Source of the DNA: an uncultured Veillonellaceae bacterium
GTDB lineage: Bacteria; Bacillota; Negativicutes; Veillonellales; Dialisteraceae
DNA: 64,000 nt
Assembly (NCBI GenBank): GCA_927353735.1
Contig: CAKMIA010000003.1
Location: forward strand, 89,703 to 153,702
Reading direction: 5' to 3'
Shown here: in pieces, positions 39,171 through 48,801 of the stretch
Position numbering within the stretch: the first letter of the stretch is position 1
Layout: each line of letters opens with the position of its first letter
The notes under the pieces: model-generated
Databases searched by the model: none
Seen by the model: the letters and a program-made list of their open reading frames with translations, nothing else
Told to the model about the DNA's origin: nothing
Program-made: the position numbers and the translations under genes

Positions 39171-40028
39171 ATGGAGATCATCAGGGAAACGGCGCGGGCG
39201 AAAGTCAATTTCACGCTCCCCGTGCTCGCACGGCGGCCGGACGGCTACCATGAAGTGGATACAGTGATGCACGCCATCTCGCTGGCGGATGAAGTGGAGC
39301 TCCGCCCCGCGGAGGGCCTGTCCCTCACCATCGAGGGCGACGCCCCCGCCGGGCCGGACAATCTCATGTGGCGCGCAGCGGCGCTCTATATGGAAGAAAC
39401 GGGCGTCCCCGGCGCGGCCATGCATCTGGTGAAGCGCGTCCCCTCCGAAGCGGGGCTGGGCGGCGGCTCCGCCGATGCGGCAGCGGTGCTCCGCGGGCTG
39501 GACCGGCTCTACGGCACCCGTCTCGGATGGGAAGCGCTGTGCCGCATGGCCTCCCGCCTCGGGGCGGACGTGCCCTTCTGCATCGCCGGCGGCTGCGCCC
39601 GCGGCCGGGGCATCGGGGACGAGCTCTCTCCCCTCCCGCCGTGGGAGAGCCTGCCCCTCCTCGTGGTGAAGCCCGACATCGCCGTCAGCACCGGCGCGGC
39701 CTACGGCGAGATCGACCGCCGGGGCGTCGCCGCCCGGAGCACCTCGGACGACGCCGAGCGGGCCGTCCGGACGAGAGACCGGGCGCTTCTCGCGGCGTCG
39801 CTGGAAAATACCTTCGAGGACGCCCTCTTCCCGCTGTATCCCGCGCTGGGGGCGGTGTCCGCAGAGCTCCGCGCATTCGGCGCGCCCGTCCTCATGAGCG
39901 GCAGCGGCTCCGCCTTCTTCCTCCTCATCGAAGGCCCCGCGCGGGACGAAGCCGCCGCCGCCATCCTCCTCCGCCACCCCGCCTGGTTCTGCGCCCCCGC
40001 CGAGACCTGCGGCGCGGAAATCCTCTGA
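39171..40028 (+). CDS. ispE: 4-diphosphocytidyl-2-C-methyl-D-erythritol kinase
   Basis: IspE phosphorylates CDP-ME in the non-mevalonate isoprenoid pathway. The GHMP-kinase motifs are clear: ARAKVNFTLPVLARRPDGYHE near the start, the ATP loop VPSEAGLGGGSADAAAVL near residue 90, and the late LMSGSGSAFF near residue 244. 285 residues from the ATG that follows AAGGAA; two earlier in-frame starts (39144, 39156) lie within the likely -10 region. It stands alone with a terminator after it. Confidence 0.95.
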   Translation: MEIIRETARAKVNFTLPVLARRPDGYHEVDTVMHAISLADEVELRPAEGLSLTIEGDAPAGPDNLMWRAAALYMEETGVPGAAMHLVKRVPSEAGLGGGSADAAAVLRGLDRLYGTRLGWEALCRMASRLGADVPFCIAGGCARGRGIGDELSPLPPWESLPLLVVKPDIAVSTGAAYGEIDRRGVAARSTSDDAERAVRTRDRALLAASLENTFEDALFPLYPALGAVSAELRAFGAPVLMSGSGSAFFLLIEGPARDEAAAAILLRHPAWFCAPAETCGAEIL

Positions 40029-40039
40029 ACTGCACGCAA

Positions 40040-40076
40040 AAAAGACGATGTGTTTTTCTCACACCGTCTTTTTTTA
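40040..40076. terminator. bidirectional terminator between ispE and the restriction genes
   Basis: AAGACGATGTG pairs with CACACCGTCTT, with A- and T-runs on the two sides. Confidence 0.88.
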
Positions 40077-40082
40077 TGCCCG

Positions 40083-43000
40083 TCAGCCGAAATGCTTCTG
40101 CACCAGCTCGGCCAGCGTTCCGTCCTTCGCCGCCTCTGCCGCGTCCGCCTCCACGAAGTGCGTCGTCTCCGATTTCAGCCGCGCATCGAAGCCGAGGATG
40201 TAATTCGTGGCGATCAGATAAATGATGCGCGTCGGCGCCATGCCGTACACCTGATGGCGCAGGATGTGCCGGATGCGCGCGCCGTCGTCCGGGTAGAGCG
40301 CCTTCATCTTCTCACTGCGGAAGAGCCGCTTTACGATTTCCGTGATGTAGAGCCCCGACTTCATGTACAGATCGGCAAAGGTCGCGTCCGGATCGTCGAA
40401 GCAGCCCGGATTCTCTGTCTCGAGGGCGTCTACCATCTGCGCGACCACCGCCCGCGGCGTGAAGATCTGGTTCGTCTTCTGCGGCGGGATGTAGTCGAAG
40501 ATGTCCTCCTCGTGGGAATCATCGAAATAGTCGGCCAGCGCCTCTTTCTTATTCAGGAATTCCTGCACCGCATCATCGAAGACCACCTCGTCGAAGAAGT
40601 GCCCCTCCACATGGACCATCTGCCCGTCCTTGTCCGGCACGTCGCCGCCGTCCCGCAGGAGCCGGAAATCGTCCAGCGTGATGCCCGTCACTTCTTCGAA
40701 GACCGCCGGCTCCGTATAGGCGTCGAAATTGGAGAGCCGCAGGTCCCGGTCGCCGTACGCCATGAGGAAGCTCGGGATGGTGCGGGAGAAGCCGCGCAGG
40801 TGCGCCCGCACCGCGTCCTCGTCGGCCCGCTTCTGCGCCTCCGCTTCGTTCTCCATGAGGCGCTCCACCACTTCCTGCGGCACCTGTCTGATTTTTTCCT
40901 GCGCGTAAGTATTCACCGATTCGGTGAATCCGGCCGTGATGTCCTCGATCTTCGTCCGGTAAGTCTCCTCGGCGGCGGTGAGCTCCGCCGGCGTCTGCGC
41001 CTCCTGTTGCGCCCGCGCGAGCTCGGCTTCCGCCATGTTTTTTTGCTGCACGAAATCCGTGTGATACTCCGTGATCCGCCGTTCGATGTCCCTCTCTGCC
41101 TGCCGGGCGATCTGTTCTTCCGCGCGCTTTTTCACCTTGAAATCCGCCGCCGCAGGGGCCACGATGTGTTCGCGCACCGCTTTTTTCAGGGCTTCCTTCA
41201 CCTGCGTGACCTCGCGGTCCATGTCGCCCGACGGCGCGCTGCGGGAGAGGGCGGAAAGCGCCGGCTCGATGTCCGTCGCGGTCTCCTCGTAGATCTTCTC
41301 GCCGAAAAGCTCTCTGGACTTGCCGATGACCTGCTCCTTCGGGATGGAGACGTCGCCGTTCTCATCCAACGGCACGTCCGACAGGTCCGGCAGGGACGAT
41401 TCCTTCCCGCGGAACTCTTCCTGTGCAGGGGTGAGCTTGTTGAGGATGTCCTTCACCACGTCCGGCGCGCCGAAGATGCGGCCGATATTCTGGAAGAGGA
41501 AATTCGACAGGAAGCCCCGGCGCACCACCTCCTGGCTCTTCAGCTTCCGAGGGATGGTGAGCACCTGCTCCGCGTCGAGCGCGGTCATCTTCCCGTCCGC
41601 GTCTTCGCCGAGCACGGGGAAGAAATTGAGGAGCCGGCGGACCTTCTCCTTCCGCTCCTCGCCGGTGCCCTTGCCGCCCGCCGTGTCCGGGGAGAGATTG
41701 CTTGCAAATTCATCGAAGATGATGAGCGTCCGCGCCGGGTCGAAATCGAAGATATACGCGTTTTCCTTGCGGAGGAATTGGCCGTTCACCGTGCGGGCGC
41801 AGGGATTCTGCGCGCGGAAGGCCGCCTGCATGTACGCTGAGGGGCTTTTCAGATTGCACAGCATGAGCACCGCGCTCCACTCGGGGATAGTCACGCCCAC
41901 GGTGAGCTGCCCCACGGAGAGCGTGATGGTCTTCTCATGCGAGGCGATGGCGGCCTTCACCCGGTCATAGGCCTTTTCATTTTCGTCATCCTCGTCCAGC
42001 TTCCCGTCTCCCGCGGCGAGGACGATCTCATATTCCCCGAAGATGTCTTGGAATTCCTCGCTCTGAAGGAGGCGCGCCATGGCCCGCGCGCTTGCCACCC
42101 GGTCCATCAGCCACAGCGTGTGGGCGAGCTCGCTCCGCAGCGCCGGCGTGGAGAAGGGGTACTTCTCATTCGTCGTGAGCGACCGGAGGAACTTCTTTAC
42201 CTCGTCCTCGTGCACGAAGCGGCCCTGCTGATTCGTGGAGAAGAATTCGTTCAGGTCGAAAGCGTAGTCCGCCGTATCTCCGTCGCCGGTGAGGTCAATG
42301 CCCCGCCGGAGCGTCTTCTCGATCATGGGGGAGAGCTGGTACGTGTACAGCGAGAGCCGGGGCAGCGGCTCATAAGGGTTGTACTCCTCGCCGGTCCACG
42401 CCGCTTTGGCTGCCTGCTCATCCGCATAGGACCAGTTGTAGATCTGGTCCGCGGAGAATTTTTCGCTCGCCAGCGCCTTGAAAGGCGTCCCCGACAGATA
42501 CAGCGTGTGCTGCCGATGAATGAAGCGGAATGCCTGCTCTGTCTTCATCGTGTCCACGCCCTCCTGCGCTTCGTCCACGATGAGCAGATCGAAGTGAAGC
42601 TGCGCCGCCCATTCCAGCTTGTCGAATGTCCCGCCGAAATATTTCGACCCTTTCAGGTCCTGCAAAGACACGAAGGCCACCATGCCGCGGGGTTCATCTT
42701 CCTGCGTTGCCCGGTCCATGTAGGCGTCGCGGGTGAGCACGCCGGGGCAGTCTTTCAGCGCATCCGTATCGGACACGAAATCAAGCGGCTCCTGCCAGGC
42801 GATGAATTTCCGGAAATCGTCCGCCCACGAATGGGCGATGGCCGGGCGGTTCGTCACGATGAGCACCGTCTGGCAGTGCATCTGCCGGATGAGGTCGTAG
42901 GCGGAGAGCGTCTTCCCGAAGCGGGGCTTTGCATTCCAGAGAAATTCCGTCCCGCCCCGCTCGAAATAAGCCTTCGTCATGGCGACGGCTTCCGCCTGCT

Positions 43001-43394
43001 CCTTCCGGAGCGTGTACGATGCGTGCTCCGTCTCTGCCTGCGGTGCGGCGCCGCTCGCAAAGACATCGAACCGCGTGCGGGCGTCGGGGCCGGAAATGCG
43101 GAACCATTCCGTGCCCTCCCGCCATTCTACGTGTTCCGCTTTCAGAAAGCTGTGGAAATCCGTGTCCCGGAAATACCGGCCGGAGCCGTCCTTGTACATG
43201 GCGTTGTCCTGCCATTCCAGACGGGGGCGGATGCCCGCGGTATGGGTCTGCTGGGCGATGCGGTCTTTCACGGTCTGTTTTTCCGTGTAGCCGATCTTCG
43301 TCCAGCCGTCGTTATAGGTCACGCCCGGCGTGGTGTACGCATAGATCATGGGCACCACGCGGCGGAAGGGAGCGATGCGGATCGCCTCTGCCAT
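40083..43394 (-). CDS. GIY-YIG/DEAD-helicase restriction protein with a C-terminal methylase-like segment
   Basis: The 1103-residue protein has four parts. Residues about 17-46 (IYAYTTPGVTYNDGWTKIGY) look like a GIY-YIG/T5orf172 nuclease core. Residues 130-560 are an SF2 helicase: AKPRFGKT at 155-162, DEAQ at 274-277, and a later QAAFRAQNPCAR motif VI-like segment. Residues about 780-870 are charged and helical. Residues about 976-1075 resemble N6-methylase motifs X and I (QIFTPRAVVAQMVD, DLYMKSGLYITEIVKRLF, VYGMAPTRI). The gene follows the methylase by 1 base and is coupled to it. Together they look like a restriction-modification unit related to Eco57I or type III/ISP enzymes. Confidence 0.78.
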   Translation of the reverse strand: MAEAIRIAPFRRVVPMIYAYTTPGVTYNDGWTKIGYTEKQTVKDRIAQQTHTAGIRPRLEWQDNAMYKDGSGRYFRDTDFHSFLKAEHVEWREGTEWFRISGPDARTRFDVFASGAAPQAETEHASYTLRKEQAEAVAMTKAYFERGGTEFLWNAKPRFGKTLSAYDLIRQMHCQTVLIVTNRPAIAHSWADDFRKFIAWQEPLDFVSDTDALKDCPGVLTRDAYMDRATQEDEPRGMVAFVSLQDLKGSKYFGGTFDKLEWAAQLHFDLLIVDEAQEGVDTMKTEQAFRFIHRQHTLYLSGTPFKALASEKFSADQIYNWSYADEQAAKAAWTGEEYNPYEPLPRLSLYTYQLSPMIEKTLRRGIDLTGDGDTADYAFDLNEFFSTNQQGRFVHEDEVKKFLRSLTTNEKYPFSTPALRSELAHTLWLMDRVASARAMARLLQSEEFQDIFGEYEIVLAAGDGKLDEDDENEKAYDRVKAAIASHEKTITLSVGQLTVGVTIPEWSAVLMLCNLKSPSAYMQAAFRAQNPCARTVNGQFLRKENAYIFDFDPARTLIIFDEFASNLSPDTAGGKGTGEERKEKVRRLLNFFPVLGEDADGKMTALDAEQVLTIPRKLKSQEVVRRGFLSNFLFQNIGRIFGAPDVVKDILNKLTPAQEEFRGKESSLPDLSDVPLDENGDVSIPKEQVIGKSRELFGEKIYEETATDIEPALSALSRSAPSGDMDREVTQVKEALKKAVREHIVAPAAADFKVKKRAEEQIARQAERDIERRITEYHTDFVQQKNMAEAELARAQQEAQTPAELTAAEETYRTKIEDITAGFTESVNTYAQEKIRQVPQEVVERLMENEAEAQKRADEDAVRAHLRGFSRTIPSFLMAYGDRDLRLSNFDAYTEPAVFEEVTGITLDDFRLLRDGGDVPDKDGQMVHVEGHFFDEVVFDDAVQEFLNKKEALADYFDDSHEEDIFDYIPPQKTNQIFTPRAVVAQMVDALETENPGCFDDPDATFADLYMKSGLYITEIVKRLFRSEKMKALYPDDGARIRHILRHQVYGMAPTRIIYLIATNYILGFDARLKSETTHFVEADAAEAAKDGTLAELVQKHFG

Positions 43395-43395
43395 G

Positions 43396-45336
43396 TCACT
43401 TCATCTCCTTTACATGGGTCTCGATGAATTCGATCTCCTTCTCGTCGAGGCCGTACTTCGCATAGAGCTGCCGGTCGATGTCCGCCACGGACCGGGACCA
43501 GTCGATGTCGGAGGCGTCGGTGAAATCCTGAAGGGGAACGTACTTCCATTTTTCTGGAGTAATATCCTGTGTAACCTTTAGTGCACTGATTAATATTCGA
43601 ACAAATTTTGTCTTAATGTATTTTAGTGCGCTTTCTGCTTCTGCCTTTGTATCGAAAAAGCCCACACCAAGGAATGTTTCCGTTGAACCGACTCCAGGCG
43701 TGGCTAAATAGGGTTCTCCTAAAATTCGTCCCCCGTTTGCACGAGGCAATAAAATTTTATATTTATCTAAGTTTTTTACTTGATTGACATATTCACGACG
43801 AATAAATTTGCAGATTCGTACTTTGTTTTCTCTTCCCAAAATTTGAATATACTCATGGCCATCGTTGGGGCGAGTATTTGAGAAAATTTGCGGAAGGCGT
43901 TCAAAAATGTTGGTGGACATATCATATGCATGGCCTTTGCTGAGCTGTTGAATGGCTTCTGGATGGTCTTGATGCATTTTTTCTGTTAAACGATATGAAG
44001 TTCTTGATATAACGATTTGGCTAAAACTTTTGAACGTGGGATGGGAACATACTTTTTTTAATATGCTGTTCAGTTCCGCATAAATCGTGAACACACCGAT
44101 GGCACCAAAATTTTTTCGAGTATTTCGATAAGATATTACTACTCCACCCATAATATTGGTATTGGTGAAAAATTTACTGCTATCCGCTTCATAATCCAGA
44201 ATTTTGAAGTGCGGATCATTTAACATTTTTTGATTCCAAGCTTTTGGTGTACTTCCTGCATTGAACAGAAACCGAGCGGGATGAATGAGTTCTACTTTGT
44301 CAGAAAGTTTATATGCTTCATCCATGAAAAGATTGTAGATAGGGAAAGCGTATGTTTTATTTCCGCCGTCCTGTTCTTCCTGATACGGCGGGTTGCCGAT
44401 GATGAAGTCAAATTTCATGTGTCTCCCTCCTGTGTTTACATCCTGAAAATCCAGACTGCCCTGCCGCCGCCAGTCGTAGATGCGGCAGCGGGGCTGCCAG
44501 TCCAGCTCGGTCTGCTCGGCCGGCGGTGCGTCGAACGGTGCGAAAAGGCTCGTCTCCTGCCAGTCGTCTTCCCGGCAGTAGGGGATGCGCCCCGTGAGGC
44601 CGTCCATTTGCCAGAGATTCCAGGTAATGGTATTCACGATGGTCCGATATTCGTCCGGCGTGGGTTTTCGTTTCCAGCGGGCGTAGAGGTATTCTTCATA
44701 GGTCATAAGCAGATTGACCCGGGCAATGAGCAGGTTGTCTCCCTGAAACTCATAACCGTAGGTGGCCTGAAAGGCGCGCAGCGCCCATGTGAGCCACTCT
44801 TCTTCATTAACGGTATTTTCGTTGACGGCACGGAGTTTCCGGTCGAGCAGACCTATGCGGTGTCGGATCGGTATGGCTTCTCCTGTGCACGCATCGTAAC
44901 GGGAAACCAGATACGGTGCTTCGCCGCAGGTGATCTCCATCCGGCGGGAATCCACATAATGTTTCCAGGTCTTTTTCTTTGTGAACCGCACGGGCTGATC
45001 CGGCAGAAATTTATCGGCAGTACCGAACCAGGCAGCATCGGCATCGCTGACCATGCGGGCGCAGAGGGAAAGTGGAGTGAACACTTCCGCGTGCCGGCGG
45101 GTACGTTCCGTCTGCTGTTCCAGAGCTTTGCGCGCCCGCGTTTTGATGATATCCGCATTTTCACCGGTGATCAGTGCGGGAGTCATCTGATGGTTTCTCC
45201 GGTATTCCGGTCCGCGGGTTTCATAAGCGTCAGTGCCCCATAGGATATGGGCTTTTGTGGTCTTGTCGGCAAGGAGCCTGTCCAAAAGGCCCATGGCATG
45301 GAGTCGTAGTATTTCGTCCTGTATGCCTGCGATCAA
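43396..45336 (-). CDS. Eco57I-type adenine-specific DNA methylase
   Basis: The 646-residue protein has EVFTPLSLCARM at 84-95 (motif X-like), EITCGEAPYL near 134 (in place of motif I), YGYEFQGDNLLIARVNLL near 193, and the catalytic NPPYQEEQ at 315. The C-terminal half should hold the target-recognition domain. DNA from about 43550 to 44420 (NPPY through most of the C-terminal half) is strikingly AT-rich, while both flanks are GC-rich. This points to exchange of the specificity half. The start is TTG, 8 bases after AAGGAGG; no ATG alternative is as good. It is the first gene of a two-gene operon with the helicase. Confidence 0.82.
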   Translation of the reverse strand: MIAGIQDEILRLHAMGLLDRLLADKTTKAHILWGTDAYETRGPEYRRNHQMTPALITGENADIIKTRARKALEQQTERTRRHAEVFTPLSLCARMVSDADAAWFGTADKFLPDQPVRFTKKKTWKHYVDSRRMEITCGEAPYLVSRYDACTGEAIPIRHRIGLLDRKLRAVNENTVNEEEWLTWALRAFQATYGYEFQGDNLLIARVNLLMTYEEYLYARWKRKPTPDEYRTIVNTITWNLWQMDGLTGRIPYCREDDWQETSLFAPFDAPPAEQTELDWQPRCRIYDWRRQGSLDFQDVNTGGRHMKFDFIIGNPPYQEEQDGGNKTYAFPIYNLFMDEAYKLSDKVELIHPARFLFNAGSTPKAWNQKMLNDPHFKILDYEADSSKFFTNTNIMGGVVISYRNTRKNFGAIGVFTIYAELNSILKKVCSHPTFKSFSQIVISRTSYRLTEKMHQDHPEAIQQLSKGHAYDMSTNIFERLPQIFSNTRPNDGHEYIQILGRENKVRICKFIRREYVNQVKNLDKYKILLPRANGGRILGEPYLATPGVGSTETFLGVGFFDTKAEAESALKYIKTKFVRILISALKVTQDITPEKWKYVPLQDFTDASDIDWSRSVADIDRQLYAKYGLDEKEIEFIETHVKEMK

Positions 45337-45491
45337 GTCGGTTTCCTCCTTGCTGTAAATGATCCCGGAATCATAGTGCCGGGTAAATGGATGATGGGTC
45401 GTTTCTTTTTATAATAGCATAAATATAGCAGCTGTTTTAGTTGAGATCAGGATTTAATTTCTAAAGGTATTTTCGCTGAATCACGGCAAAG

Positions 45492-45514
45492 AAAAAAGCC
45501 CGCCGGAGCGGGCA
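45492..45514 (-). terminator. brnQ terminator
   Basis: GCCCGC-TCCG-GCGGGC followed by six T on the minus strand, just beyond the brnQ stop. Confidence 0.88.
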
Positions 45515-45536
45515 GACGGCTTTCGGAAGAGAGCCG

Positions 45537-46874
45537 TTATTTTTCTGTCTGGAAATCGGGGCCGGGCTTCTTGCCGCCGGCGGCGTAGAGGCCCCAGCCG
45601 ATGAGGAGGCCCGCCGCAAAGATGGGGAGCCAGGACAGGCCGTACGACGCCAGGGGCAGCTTCTGCAGGACGTCCGCCACCGGAGCGGGGACCGCGCCGA
45701 GCACGCCCAGTCCGTCGAAGAGGGCCGGGAAGAAGGTGAACAGCGTCGCCGTGCGGTGGACGATGGGGGAGCCCTTGAAGGAATCATTCAGGAAAGTGAG
45801 AATGATCAGCGCGATGGTGAGCGGATAGAGGAAGACCAGTACCGGCACCGCCGCGGAAATGATGGTGGTGAGCCCGAAATTGGCGATACCGCAGGACAGC
45901 AGGGAAAAGACCGTCGCAAACGTTCTGGTGGACACCTTTGGGATGAGCGAATGGAAGAGGGCGGACACGGAGGCCACGAGGCCGATGCTCGTGGTGAGGC
46001 ACGCCAGCATGACGATCACCGCCAGCAGCATCGGGCCGGCCTGACCGAAGTACCAGTTCATGGAGCCTACGATGATGGGCACGCCGTTTTCCTGCAGGCC
46101 CAGCGGGATCACCGAGGACGCGCCGATGAGTCCGAGATAGACGTAGATGATGCACATGAAGAACATGGCCACGATGCCCGACTTCAGGGTGTCCCGGGCA
46201 ATGGCGTGGCGGTCCTGCACGCCGGTGAGGCGCACCGCTTCAATGACGAGGATACCGAAAAGGAGGCCTGCCAGACCGTCCATGGTGTTGTACCCTTCCA
46301 TGATGCCCGACGTGAAGGAGGACATCGTGTCCGCGAAGCGGGGGTCCGTGGGGGCCTGCCATTCTCCGAAGGGATTCAGGGTGTAGGCCGCGAAGAGCGC
46401 AAAGAGCAGGATCAGCATGATCGGCGTGAGGATCTTGCCCACGCGGTCCACCAGCTTCGTGGGCGTCACCGCGAGCCACCAGGTGAGCACAAAAAAGACC
46501 ACGGAATAGGCGAAGAGGGCCGTCTGATTGCCCGCGCCGATGAAGGGCGCTACGGACATTTCAAAGGACGTGGAGCACGTGCGGGGGATGGCGAAGAACG
46601 GTCCGATGGTGAGGGAGATCGCCGCCACCATGAAAACGCCGTACCACGGGTAGACCCGGCCGGCGATGTCCTGGAGGTTTTTGCCGGCCCAGCAGACCGT
46701 GACGACCCCGAGGAGAGGCAGGCCGCATCCGGTGATGAGGAATCCCGTGATGGCAGGGACGATGTCCAGCCCCGCATGCTGGCCCAGGAAGGGCGGGAAG
46801 ATGATGTTGCCCGCGCCGAAGAAGAGGGCGAAGAGCATGAGGCCGATGGCGATGAACGCGTTGTTGTGTTTCAT
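45537..46874 (-). CDS. brnQ: branched-chain amino acid transport system II carrier protein
   Basis: BrnQ imports leucine, isoleucine and valine with sodium or protons. The N-terminus HNNAFIAIGLMLFALFFGAGNIIFPP is the family signature (quoted in part: FALFFGAGNIIFPP), and about twelve helices span 445 residues. RBS CAGGAG precedes the ATG. It is divergent from a MarR-family gene, which may regulate it. The sequence is complete and ordinary. Confidence 0.95.
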   Translation of the reverse strand: MKHNNAFIAIGLMLFALFFGAGNIIFPPFLGQHAGLDIVPAITGFLITGCGLPLLGVVTVCWAGKNLQDIAGRVYPWYGVFMVAAISLTIGPFFAIPRTCSTSFEMSVAPFIGAGNQTALFAYSVVFFVLTWWLAVTPTKLVDRVGKILTPIMLILLFALFAAYTLNPFGEWQAPTDPRFADTMSSFTSGIMEGYNTMDGLAGLLFGILVIEAVRLTGVQDRHAIARDTLKSGIVAMFFMCIIYVYLGLIGASSVIPLGLQENGVPIIVGSMNWYFGQAGPMLLAVIVMLACLTTSIGLVASVSALFHSLIPKVSTRTFATVFSLLSCGIANFGLTTIISAAVPVLVFLYPLTIALIILTFLNDSFKGSPIVHRTATLFTFFPALFDGLGVLGAVPAPVADVLQKLPLASYGLSWLPIFAAGLLIGWGLYAAGGKKPGPDFQTEK

Positions 46875-46986
46875 GGCGTGATTCTCCTGACTTCATAGTA
46901 CTTGCATGTAGATAGAGTTACTTTCCATTATGGAGGACCGATAGGGAAATGTCAATCTCCACCCGGCTTTTCCGCAGGCCTCGTCA

Positions 46987-47016
46987 TTGACAGGACCGGG
47001 GCAGTTCCCGTATACT
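46987..47016 (+). promoter_or_regulatory. promoter and operator of the MarR gene
   Basis: A perfect TTGACA and TATACT are 18 bases apart. TTAG-ACAG-CTAA lies just downstream (about 47022-47033), a likely MarR-type operator. Confidence 0.7.
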
Positions 47017-47064
47017 TATAGTTAGACAGCTAATAAATAACGGTAAATCAATCAAGGAGGAGCT

Positions 47065-47547
47065 ATGGCAAAAGTCGTCATCCCTTCCAGAGAAGAACTG
47101 GAGCGCTACGCGGAAGCCGATCCGCTCATCCATCCCGCAGAGGTGCTGGCTATGCTGCGCGTGCTCCGCGCGGGCGAGGAGATCCAGAACGCCATTCTGG
47201 ACGGCTCGCTCCGGCAGCACGGCATTTCCGGCGGGAAATTTGCGGTGCTCATCATCCTCTACCAGCGGCGGGAGGATCTGGCGCCGTCCGAGCTGGCGCG
47301 CCTCGCCGGCGTGACCCGCGCCACCATCAGCATGATGCTCGCCCGGATGAAGCGGGACGGTCTCATCACCGAGGAAGCCGATGCACAGGACGGCCGGCAG
47401 AAGCACATCCGCCTCACCGAGGCGGGGCTTTCCCTCATGGAGGAGATCCTGCCCGCCCATTATCAGCGGGTGTCCGCTCTCATGGGCCGCCTCACGGAAA
47501 GCGAGCAGGAGGAGCTGATCCGCCTGCTGGGCAAACTCACCGGCTGA
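47065..47547 (+). CDS. MarR family transcriptional regulator
   Basis: The 160-residue winged-helix protein has FAVLIILYQRREDLAPSELARLAGVTRATISMMLARM (recognition helix VTRATISMML) and the beta-wing EADAQDGRQKHIRLTEAG. The ATG follows AAGGAGGAG. It is divergent from brnQ, so regulation of branched-chain amino acid uptake or of its own gene is plausible. The ligand is unknown. Confidence 0.88.
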   Translation: MAKVVIPSREELERYAEADPLIHPAEVLAMLRVLRAGEEIQNAILDGSLRQHGISGGKFAVLIILYQRREDLAPSELARLAGVTRATISMMLARMKRDGLITEEADAQDGRQKHIRLTEAGLSLMEEILPAHYQRVSALMGRLTESEQEELIRLLGKLTG

Positions 47548-47580
47548 GTCCGTGCCGGACGGAAAAACGGACAAAAAGAA

Positions 47581-47607
47581 AAAGCTCCCTTCGGGGGAGC
47601 TCTTTTT
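47581..47607. terminator. bidirectional terminator
   Basis: AAAGCTCCC-TTC-GGGGGAGCT with flanking A- and T-runs, between the convergent MarR and LysR genes. Confidence 0.9.
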
Positions 47608-47613
47608 GTATGC

Positions 47614-48555
47614 TCAGGAGCGGCTGCTTTTCGCGGCGTTTTCCGACTGGGTGAATTTTTCGATGCACACATGGAGATGCTTGAGAAATTCCTCGGACAG
47701 CGCCGACAGGGGATGATCCGTGGGATGGATGTAGCCGATATCCATCACTTCCGCCGATTTCAGCAGCACCGGCACGATCTCCTCGCTGTCCGGGTCGGCG
47801 TTCAGCGCGCCGGAAGCGATGTTGTAGCCCTGCACGTCCGCCATGAGCTGGAACATGGTGGACTTGTCGGACACGACGATATTCTGCTGGGCCTCTTCCG
47901 TGGAGTGCAGCTCTTCCGTGAAGTGGAAGGCGTGGTCCAGGCCCTGTTCATAGGACAGGCGGGGGAAGGGCTTCAGATCCTTCAGCGTCACCGACTTGCG
48001 GTGCGCCAGCGGGTGATTCCGGGAGAGAAACACATGGGGCTTCGCCTTGAAGAGGGGGACGAAATTCAGCTCTGCATTCTGGAAAATGCGCTGGAGCACG
48101 TCCCTGTTGAATTTTGAGAGGTAGAGGATGCCCAGCTCGCTCCGCTGGGTGCGCACGTCCTCGATGATGTCGTATGTGCGGGATTCGCGGAGGGCGAATT
48201 CGTACTGATCGTCCTGATAGTCCCGCACGAGCGCCGCGAAGGCGTCCACCGCGAAGGCGTAGTGCTGGGAAGACACGGCGAATACGCGGCGGATAGGCGG
48301 ACCGAATTTGTACTGGTGTTCCAGCAGGTCGGCCTGCTCCACGATCTGGCGGGCATAGGCGAGAAATTTCGCACCGTCATCGGAGAGATAGACCCCCCGG
48401 TTATTTCGGTTGAAAATGGTGATGCCCATTTCCTTTTCCAGATCGGCCACAGACTTGGACAGGCTGGGCTGTGTGATATACAGCTTCTGCGCGGCCATGC
48501 TGATGGAGCCTGACTGAACGATTTGAATGATGTAGCGTAGCTGCTGCAGCGTCAT
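47614..48555 (-). CDS. LysR family transcriptional regulator
   Basis: From the ATG after GGGAGGGG the protein has 313 residues. The winged helix is TLQQLRYIIQIVQSGSISMAA with LYITQPSLSKSVADLE, and the effector domain includes ELGILYLSKF and PLAHRKSVTLKDL. It resembles the firmicute LysR type with a long, charged effector domain; the target is unknown. A TGTATA-N8-TATACA inverted repeat at 48634-48653, upstream of this gene and of ktrB, could be its binding site. Confidence 0.85.
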   Translation of the reverse strand: MTLQQLRYIIQIVQSGSISMAAQKLYITQPSLSKSVADLEKEMGITIFNRNNRGVYLSDDGAKFLAYARQIVEQADLLEHQYKFGPPIRRVFAVSSQHYAFAVDAFAALVRDYQDDQYEFALRESRTYDIIEDVRTQRSELGILYLSKFNRDVLQRIFQNAELNFVPLFKAKPHVFLSRNHPLAHRKSVTLKDLKPFPRLSYEQGLDHAFHFTEELHSTEEAQQNIVVSDKSTMFQLMADVQGYNIASGALNADPDSEEIVPVLLKSAEVMDIGYIHPTDHPLSALSEEFLKHLHVCIEKFTQSENAAKSSRS

Positions 48556-48633
48556 TGGCGGTCCCCTCCCAGGAGCCGGCTCACAGGCCGGCAAGACCGG
48601 GTATCTGACGATATCCCCTATATATTTTTCTCA

Positions 48634-48653
48634 TGTATATGTCTAACTATACA
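48634..48653. promoter_or_regulatory. TGTATA-N8-TATACA inverted repeat
   Basis: A perfect 6-bp inverted repeat lies in the gap between the divergent LysR and ktrB genes, at a position typical of a LysR binding site. Confidence 0.45.
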
Positions 48654-48801
48654 CAGCGTGGATTTGAATGTCAAAGAATTTACGGAAAAAAGTCGAAAAA
48701 AGGCAGGAAACACCGCCTGTCTCGCAGCTCCGGCGGGGATGGGCTATAATACAGGAGTAACGACAGTCCGCCCGGAGGCGGAAGAGGGAGCGGAGAGAGC
48801 C

